Shown piece after piece: positions 59,384 through 64,000 of a stretch of 64,000 bases of DNA. Location: assembly GCF_003667575.1 (NCBI RefSeq), contig NZ_RCUY01000015.1, forward strand, positions 226,885 to 290,884, written 5' to 3'. The notes below the pieces were generated by a model. It ran no database searches. It had not been told where the DNA came from and was given only the letters and a program-made list of their open reading frames with translations. Each line of letters starts with the position of its first letter. The first letter of the stretch is position 1. The stretch comes from Mycetocola lacteus (lineage in GTDB: Bacteria; Actinomycetota; Actinomycetes; Actinomycetales; Microbacteriaceae). Both the position numbers and the translations under genes were made by a program.

Positions 59384-60574
59384 TTATGAAACTCCGAGCT
59401 GTCCGGAGAGGACGAGGACGGCCGCGCCACGCAGGACGATGTCCTGGCCTAGCGCGGTCATACGCAGCGTCAATTCAGCATGGATGTCGCTGATTGTGCG
59501 CTGACGAATGGTCTCGAGCACCGCGTTCGCAAACGCGCCCTCGAGAAGTGTGGTGGGTCCGCTGAGGACAATTTCGGAGAGGTTGAGCACACCAACCACG
59601 GGGGCCAGGGCGATGCCCAGGCGCTCTCCGGCGGCGGCCAACAGAGCTTCGGCGGCGGCGGGATCGGCGGCCTGCTCAAGCTGTTCGGCCAGGCGACCGG
59701 CTGCCACCCAGGCCTCGACACAGCCGTCCTTGCCACACGCGCAGCGCGGACCGCCGTCGGTGCCCACCACAACGTGACCGATCTCACCGGCGGCCGAGCG
59801 GCTGCCCGAGACCGGAGCACCGTCCACGATCAGGCCGGCACCCACACCGGCCCCGATCTGAATCAGGATCAGGTCGCTCGCGGCGTCCTGGCTCCCGAAG
59901 GTGTGCTCGGCGAGCACCGCGGCGTTGGCGTCATTGGCGACGGTGACGGGGAGGGCAAAGCGTGCAGCCAGCAGATCGCGCAGCGGCAGGTCGTGCCAGC
60001 CGAGGTTCGGGGCGGTACGGATGCGTCCCTCGCCGTCGACCACACCAGGGCTACCGACGCCGATGCCCAGGATGGGTGAGGTCTCGTCGCGCAGGAGACG
60101 CTCAACCAGGGCATAGACGATTTCCAGGGCGTCCTCGCCCACCGCGGTACCGCGGGGAGCGGAGATGCGCTCGATGATCGTGCCACCGAGATCAAACCGG
60201 GCCGCGTGGAAGGCCACCTTGTCGGAGAGGTCCATCCCGATCAGGTGGAAGGCGTGGACGTTGAGCGCGAGCAGGGTTGCGGGCTTGCCCGGACGCGCAT
60301 CCTCGCGCTGTCCGAGTTCGGCGATCAGGCCCTCCCCGATCAGCTCCCCCACCAGGTCCGAGATGGTGACCCGGGTGAGGCCGGTGCTGCGGGCGATGTC
60401 GGCCCGGCTGAGACCCTCGGTGCGGTAGAGCTGCTGAAGAACGAGTGAACGGTTGTGACTCCGGGCGTGCTCGGGGAGAACCTTGGCGGTGGGGCGCAGC
60501 CCACGCAGGCCCCCGCCGGCGCGGGGCACGCGCCCCGTCGCTGCGTTGCGATCGGTGTCTACTCCATGAGTCAT
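59384..60574 (-). CDS. ROK-family transcriptional repressor (NagC/XylR type)
   Basis: A 396-residue regulator: winged HTH at about 38-95 (HNRSLVLQQLYRTEGLSRADIARSTGLTRVTISDLVGELIGEGLIAELG) joined to a ROK sugar-binding domain with the zinc site RCACGKDGCVEAW and ENDANAA-like VANDANAAVLAEH. It is the first gene of the amino-sugar operon, 61 nt before the binding-protein gene, and a palindrome abuts its own start. It probably represses the operon until the sugar or sugar phosphate binds. Confidence 0.92.
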   Translation of the reverse strand: MTHGVDTDRNAATGRVPRAGGGLRGLRPTAKVLPEHARSHNRSLVLQQLYRTEGLSRADIARSTGLTRVTISDLVGELIGEGLIAELGQREDARPGKPATLLALNVHAFHLIGMDLSDKVAFHAARFDLGGTIIERISAPRGTAVGEDALEIVYALVERLLRDETSPILGIGVGSPGVVDGEGRIRTAPNLGWHDLPLRDLLAARFALPVTVANDANAAVLAEHTFGSQDAASDLILIQIGAGVGAGLIVDGAPVSGSRSAAGEIGHVVVGTDGGPRCACGKDGCVEAWVAAGRLAEQLEQAADPAAAEALLAAAGERLGIALAPVVGVLNLSEIVLSGPTTLLEGAFANAVLETIRQRTISDIHAELTLRMTALGQDIVLRGAAVLVLSGQLGVS

Positions 60575-60575
60575 G

Positions 60576-60600
60576 TTTGTTAGTAAAGCTTACGAACAAA
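60576..60600. promoter_or_regulatory. ROK-repressor operator
   Basis: TTTGTTAGTAA (60576-60586) and TTACGAACAAA (60590-60600) are mirror arms with one mismatch around AGC. It starts one base upstream of the ROK repressor start codon, the expected position and sequence type for self-repression. Confidence 0.78.
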
Positions 60601-60695
60601 TTAACAACAAGTGTTTTTTGGCTCGTTAACACAAACGTTACAGACACAAAACATTTCGGCCGCCCCGGAAGACGGCCGAAATGACGAGAACTGAG

Positions 60696-61358
60696 CTAGC
60701 TCAGGGCGATCTTTTTTGCCCCTCCCCAGACCGAGTTGGACACGCTCAGGGTTTTGAGCTCGGCGTCCGCCGGCAGATCAAAAATGACTGATCCGGTCAC
60801 CGAATTGCCCGGGTTGATCTCGGAGATCCAGGTGTCGGCGGAGCTGGTGTCGTAGATGGTCGCGCTGCTGTCGGCGTTGAAGCTGCGTCCCTGTGCATCC
60901 TCGATCTTGAGGAAGTTGACCAGGAATGTTTCGGGCTTGTCACCAACATTTTTCACCGAGAGCGACACGCGGACAAAACGTCCCTGCGCGGTGGCCGAGA
61001 GGTACTGACCACCCACGGTGGTTCCCGCCTCCTCGACCCCGGTCACGGTGAACTCCATCGATCCGGCGGTGACGGCCTCGCCGATCCCGGGCAGCGTATC
61101 CTTGGGCTTCTCCTCGGCCGGCTTTTCTCCGGCAACCTCTTCGCCCGCCGGCGCTCCGGCCGCAGGCTTACCCTCGGGTGCGGGCTTGGACTTCCCTCCC
61201 CCACCGGCGGCGATGCTCGAGATGATAATGATGGCCGCGATGATGCCCAGAACGGTCAGCACCTTGTGCCGGGCAAACCAGTTCCGGCGCTTGGCCGGGG
61301 TCACACCGTTCGGTGCCGAGTTGTCGGGGACGGGGAGGGTGTTCTGAGGGGTGCTCAT
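60696..61358 (-). CDS. DUF4352 membrane-anchored protein
   Basis: A 220-residue protein: a basic cytoplasmic start (RRNWFARHK), one membrane span VLTVLGIIAAIIIISSIAAGGGG, a Pro/Glu/Ala-rich linker and an outer DUF4352 domain (MEFTVTGVEEAGTTVGGQYLSATAQGRFVRVSLSVKNVGDKPETFLVNFLKIEDAQGRSFNADSSATIY, ending GSVIFDLPADAELKTLSVSNSVWGG). Such telokin-like Ig domains are found in exported actinobacterial proteins of unknown role. It is divergent from the histidine kinase gene. A longer in-frame reading lacks a ribosome site; ATG 61358 has GAAGGA upstream. Confidence 0.85.
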   Translation of the reverse strand: MSTPQNTLPVPDNSAPNGVTPAKRRNWFARHKVLTVLGIIAAIIIISSIAAGGGGKSKPAPEGKPAAGAPAGEEVAGEKPAEEKPKDTLPGIGEAVTAGSMEFTVTGVEEAGTTVGGQYLSATAQGRFVRVSLSVKNVGDKPETFLVNFLKIEDAQGRSFNADSSATIYDTSSADTWISEINPGNSVTGSVIFDLPADAELKTLSVSNSVWGGAKKIALS

Positions 61359-61483
61359 GGTGGTTGTGTCCTTCGTGTCTGGGGCGGCGATCCGGTTGTC
61401 CTGGCGACCCGGGCCGTGTCTTGCTGTGGTTCCCAGCCAACCAGCGACGGCCATCCCCGCACACCCACCAAACGGGCCGGACG

Positions 61484-61535
61484 CTCCCGCCGTTCGGGGG
61501 GAATGACCCCCCTCCTCACTCCCGCCGCTCGGGGG
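61484..61535. repeat. 17-bp direct repeat upstream of the histidine kinase
   Basis: CTCCCGCCGTTCGGGGG (61484-61500) and CTCCCGCCGCTCGGGGG (61519-61535), one mismatch, 35 bp apart; each is itself a small inverted repeat. GGGGGG/CCCCCC also pair between them (61496-61501 with 61507-61512). Candidate regulator sites in the divergent gap. Confidence 0.5.
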
Positions 61536-61572
61536 CCGCGGCGAGAGCCTTCGCTGCCATACGATGAGGTGC

Positions 61573-62916
61573 ATGACCATTCCCCCACCCCCGCTCCCAT
61601 CGCCTGAATCGTCGCCGCGGCGCCGAAGCGCCGATGCTGCCGTGTCACGCGGTCGAGCGTTTGTGCGTGGGCTGGTCACCACGATCTGGGTCGCCGTGGG
61701 GATCTTCTTCGCGGTGCTCCCGTTTGGTCAGCACATCGGCAATGAGGATCGGGGGATCCCGCCCACCAGCCCGGGCATCGCATTGGCGGCCGGGATCGGC
61801 GCCCTGCTTATGATCGGCGCCGCGATTCTGCTCGTCTGGCGCACCCGTTACCCCTATCTGGTGACCGCGATTGCCGCCGGCATCGCCCTCTTTCTGCCCT
61901 CGACTCCGGTTCCCGCGCTGATTGCCCTGGTCTCTGTCCTCCACCGCCGACGCGGACCCTGGGTGTGGATCATGACCGGTGCCGTCGCCCTGGCCTGCGG
62001 GGTGTCCACCCGCTGGGATGCGCAGTCGACCTCGAACTCACTGATGTCTACCTTCGCCGGACGGGGTGCCAGCCCGGACGAGGTGCTCGCAACCCTGCCG
62101 TGGGCGGTACCGCTGTCGGTGTTCCTGCTCATGCTGCCCTTTGTTGCCACCGGCCTCCTGCTCCGTGCACGCTCGGAGCGCGATGTCGCTCTGGTCGAGG
62201 TTCAGGACACCCGGCAGAGCGCGGCGACCCTCAGTGACGAGGTGAGCCGGCAGCGAGAGCGTCAGGAGGTGGCCCGGGAGATCCACGACACCCTGGCCTC
62301 CCGGCTGTCCACGCTGTCCCTGCACGCGGGCGCCCTGGAGGTTAACGCACGCGAGAGTGACACCGCCCTGGCCGGAGCCGCAAGCGTGGTGCGCGAGTCC
62401 GCACAGCGCTCCCTGGACGATCTGCGCTATGTGGTTGATGTGCTGCGGGACCCCGCTCAGGCGCAGGGCTCAAGAATCGCCGCCGGTCGGACCTCGCTCG
62501 CGGATCTCCCCGACCTGATCGAGGCCTCCGAGGCGCTTCCCGGCGGAATCGTCTCCAACGTCTTCCTGTCCGACGCCGCGGGCTGCGACCCCCGGGTGGC
62601 ACACGCCTGCTACCGAATCGTGCAGGAGGCGCTGGCTAATGCCCGACGTCACGCGCCGGGGCAGACGGTCTCCCTGTCGCTGCGTGGCGGTCCGGGCGCG
62701 GGTCTGACCCTCACCCTTACCAACCCCGCGCCGGAGGGCCTGACGCCCACCTCTGTGGGCGGAGGCCACGGAGTGACCGGCATGACCGAGCGCGCCACAC
62801 TCCTGGGTGGAACCCTCACCGCACGTACCGACGACCATGGCGTCTTTGGAATTTACGCCTGGCTCCCGTGGATTCCCCCGGTGCTCACGGTTACCGACGC
62901 CCCGGCTAGCGCATAA
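61573..62916 (+). CDS. NarL-type sensor histidine kinase
   Basis: A 447-residue kinase with about five membrane spans (residues about 31-185), then a coiled dimerisation helix and the HisKA_3 H-box EVAREIHDTLASRLSTLSLHAGALE, whose phosphoaccepting histidine is H238. The ATP domain has ARRHAPGQTVSLSLRGG and VGGGHGVTGMTERATLLGGTL. ATG 61573 is preferred since GAGG lies 4-6 nt upstream. It pairs with the response regulator 147 nt downstream. Signal unknown. Confidence 0.92.
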   Translation: MTIPPPPLPSPESSPRRRSADAAVSRGRAFVRGLVTTIWVAVGIFFAVLPFGQHIGNEDRGIPPTSPGIALAAGIGALLMIGAAILLVWRTRYPYLVTAIAAGIALFLPSTPVPALIALVSVLHRRRGPWVWIMTGAVALACGVSTRWDAQSTSNSLMSTFAGRGASPDEVLATLPWAVPLSVFLLMLPFVATGLLLRARSERDVALVEVQDTRQSAATLSDEVSRQRERQEVAREIHDTLASRLSTLSLHAGALEVNARESDTALAGAASVVRESAQRSLDDLRYVVDVLRDPAQAQGSRIAAGRTSLADLPDLIEASEALPGGIVSNVFLSDAAGCDPRVAHACYRIVQEALANARRHAPGQTVSLSLRGGPGAGLTLTLTNPAPEGLTPTSVGGGHGVTGMTERATLLGGTLTARTDDHGVFGIYAWLPWIPPVLTVTDAPASA

Positions 62917-62947
62917 CAAAGCCAGCGCTGCCAGAGGCCGGCTTCAC

Positions 62948-63013
62948 CCGGAGCGTCAGGAACGTCACCCTGCTTGATGTGAGCCTCACGCCGGAGCGTC
63001 ACGAACGTCACCC
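62948..63013. repeat. 23-bp direct repeat upstream of the response regulator
   Basis: The 23-bp unit CCGGAGCGTCAsGAACGTCACCC (s = G or C) occurs at 62948-62970 and 62991-63013, 43 bp apart, with one mismatch. Each unit holds two GTCA steps 9 bp apart. Likely binding sites of this or another NarL-type regulator. Confidence 0.55.
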
Positions 63014-63063
63014 ACTGACTGCCGCAACCTCCCGGCGGCGGGGCTAAGCCCTAGAATCAAGGG

Positions 63064-63756
63064 GTGACTTCAGGCAGCGTTTCAATTCCTTCCGGTGTTC
63101 AGCACATTGATGTGCTTGTGATCGACGATGATCCTTTTGTCCACACCGGAATCGAAGCCATCCTGGCGGCCACCCCCGATCTACGCCTGGTTGGCACCCG
63201 CCTAGACGGTGCCGACGTTATGGCCGCATGCGCGCAGCTTCGACCCGACGTTGTTCTCATCGATGTACGGATGCCCGGAATCGACGGCGTGGCCGCGGTC
63301 ACCATCGCCCAGGGGCTGCCGGTTCCTCCGCAGTTTGTCATGATGACCTCCTTCGATGATGGCCCACGGGTGGTGGACGCGATCGCCGCGGGTGCCGCGG
63401 GTTTCATCCTCAAATCCGACGGCCCTGACGCGATTACCAACGCCATCCGTGGGGTCTCCCGCGGCGAGACGGCGCTGTCTCCGCGCAGTGCCAAGCACCT
63501 GGCCGACTGGGTTCGTGCCGGCGGCTCGGGTGCCCCGCAGGAGCGTGCTCGCCAGAGCCTGGACCTGCTGTCCCCGCGCGAACGCGACATCGCCTTTGCC
63601 CTCCTGGACGGCTCCTCGAACGCCGAAATCGGACGCCGCCTCTTCATCGCGGACTCCACCGTCAAGTCGACGCTGCAGGACATCCAGCTCAAGCTCGGTG
63701 CCCGCAACCGCACCGAGATTGCGGTCCTGGTCGCTCGCTCGGGCCTGGACCGCTAA
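63064..63756 (+). CDS. LuxR/NarL-type response regulator
   Basis: A 230-residue regulator. Receiver: acidic VIDDDPFVHTGIEAIL, phosphoacceptor D67 in VLIDVRMPGIDG, T95/S96 in MMTSFDDG and K117 in FILKSDGP. The C-terminal LuxR HTH is LSPRERDIAFALLDGSSNAEIGRRLFIADSTVKSTLQDIQLKLGARNRTEIAVL. GTG start at 63064 with a close AAGGG. Partner of the preceding kinase. Confidence 0.93.
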   Translation: MTSGSVSIPSGVQHIDVLVIDDDPFVHTGIEAILAATPDLRLVGTRLDGADVMAACAQLRPDVVLIDVRMPGIDGVAAVTIAQGLPVPPQFVMMTSFDDGPRVVDAIAAGAAGFILKSDGPDAITNAIRGVSRGETALSPRSAKHLADWVRAGGSGAPQERARQSLDLLSPRERDIAFALLDGSSNAEIGRRLFIADSTVKSTLQDIQLKLGARNRTEIAVLVARSGLDR

Positions 63757-63764
63757 CCCCGGAG

Positions 63765-63909
63765 TTAAACACGAATAGCCTCACCCTCATCCAGGGCAAG
63801 GCACAGCCGCGCCAGCACACACCACAGCCCGGGTTAAACACGAAAGCCCCACCCTTCAGGATGAGACCACCAACACCAGCACCACAAACAATGCTGTTAA
63901 ACAAGGAAA
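63765..63909. repeat. Three degenerate TTAAACA...AGCC units after the rrn operon
   Basis: TTAAACACGAA starts at 63765 and 63834, and the related TTAAACAAGGAA at 63898, each followed by AGCC(C/T)C and a partly paired stem. The same TTAAACA...AGCCCC string lies next to the other 5S terminator (52560-52576). They look like decayed copies of a 5S terminator. Confidence 0.55.
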
Positions 63910-63933
63910 GCCCCGACCATGAAGGTCAGGGCT
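63909..63933 (-). terminator. Terminator of the right-hand rrn operon
   Basis: AGCCCCGACC (63909-63918) pairs with GGTCAGGGCT (63924-63933) with one mismatch; on the minus strand TTTCCTTGTTTAA follows. Confidence 0.75.
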
Positions 63934-63966
63934 CTCAACCTGCAACACACAACGTGTTGTAAAGAA

Positions 63967-64000
63967 GTCCGGCGGTGACTTACTCTCCCACAGGGTCCCC
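63967..64000 (-). rRNA. rrf: 5S ribosomal RNA, cut by window edge
   Basis: The last 34 nt, read on the minus strand, are GGGGACCCTGTGGGAGAGT followed by AAGTCACCGCCGGAC, the 3' end of a 5S rRNA. It differs from the copy at 52.6 kb at two positions (AAGTCACC against AGGACACC). A full rrn operon probably continues to the right on the minus strand. Confidence 0.88.

Overview
The window is a 64 kb piece of a G+C-rich actinobacterial chromosome. Dense, short-spaced operons, strong GC third-position bias, the SufS-SufU pair, a sortase signal of the LAxTG type and a ClgR-like regulator all point to Actinomycetota. I lean towards Microbacteriaceae, but the genus cannot be fixed from the sequence alone. 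No tRNA, insertion sequence, prophage or CRISPR array was seen. The left edge cuts threonine synthase and the right edge cuts a 5S rRNA gene.

Layout. 0-5 kb: thrC (partial), an amidase-like lipoprotein, sufS-sufU and a DoxX protein. 5-6 kb: a RelE/Phd-type toxin-antitoxin pair. 6-18.5 kb: a Gfo/Idh/MocA oxidoreductase, a sugar-type ABC importer without ATPase, a flavin monooxygenase/acyl-CoA-dehydrogenase-like pair (DszA/NtaA + DszC/SfnB type), and a second ABC importer operon ending in a GH9 enzyme. 18.7-20.3 kb: an ImmA/IrrE-PIN pair inserted between the two GH9 paralogues. 20.4-29.1 kb: the second GH9 enzyme, a GntR/UTRA repressor, an amino-sugar kinase, a SIS protein, RidA, a D-amino-acid deaminase-like enzyme and an N-acyl-D-amino-acid deacylase. 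29.7-33.8 kb: a complete PotABCD-type importer. 33.8-36.8 kb: an orphan VbhA-like antitoxin and a second monooxygenase/dehydrogenase-like pair. 37-47.7 kb: an orphan DNA methyltransferase with a histone-H1-like tail, lipoate ligase, small redox genes, a MarR-MFS locus, an aldo/keto reductase, a hydroxyacid dehydrogenase with a FadR-type regulator, a ClgR-like protein and an MBL hydrolase. 47.7-52.6 kb: a cell-wall-anchored surface protein divergent from a membrane-tethered sigma factor whose start is out of frame. 52.6-60.6 kb: a stand-alone 5S rRNA gene and an amino-sugar operon (ROK repressor, ABC importer, GH3 hexosaminidase, ROK kinase, nagB). 60.7-64 kb: a DUF4352 lipid-free membrane protein, a NarL-type two-component system and the end of an rrn operon.

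How it fits together. Much of the window serves uptake and breakdown of amino sugars and wall-derived compounds. One set is centred on GH9 enzymes, a BadF-type kinase and a GntR/UTRA regulator; another on GH3, ROK and NagB. The first set shares an unusual operator-like pattern: ATACC/AGGTAY half-sites repeated every 10 bp, found at the GH9-GntR divergent promoter and at the SIS promoter, with looser versions at the importer-GH9 promoter and the deaminase promoter. This suggests one regulon that joins glucosaminide breakdown to D-amino-acid catabolism. Three of the four importers lack an ATPase gene and would need a shared one encoded elsewhere.
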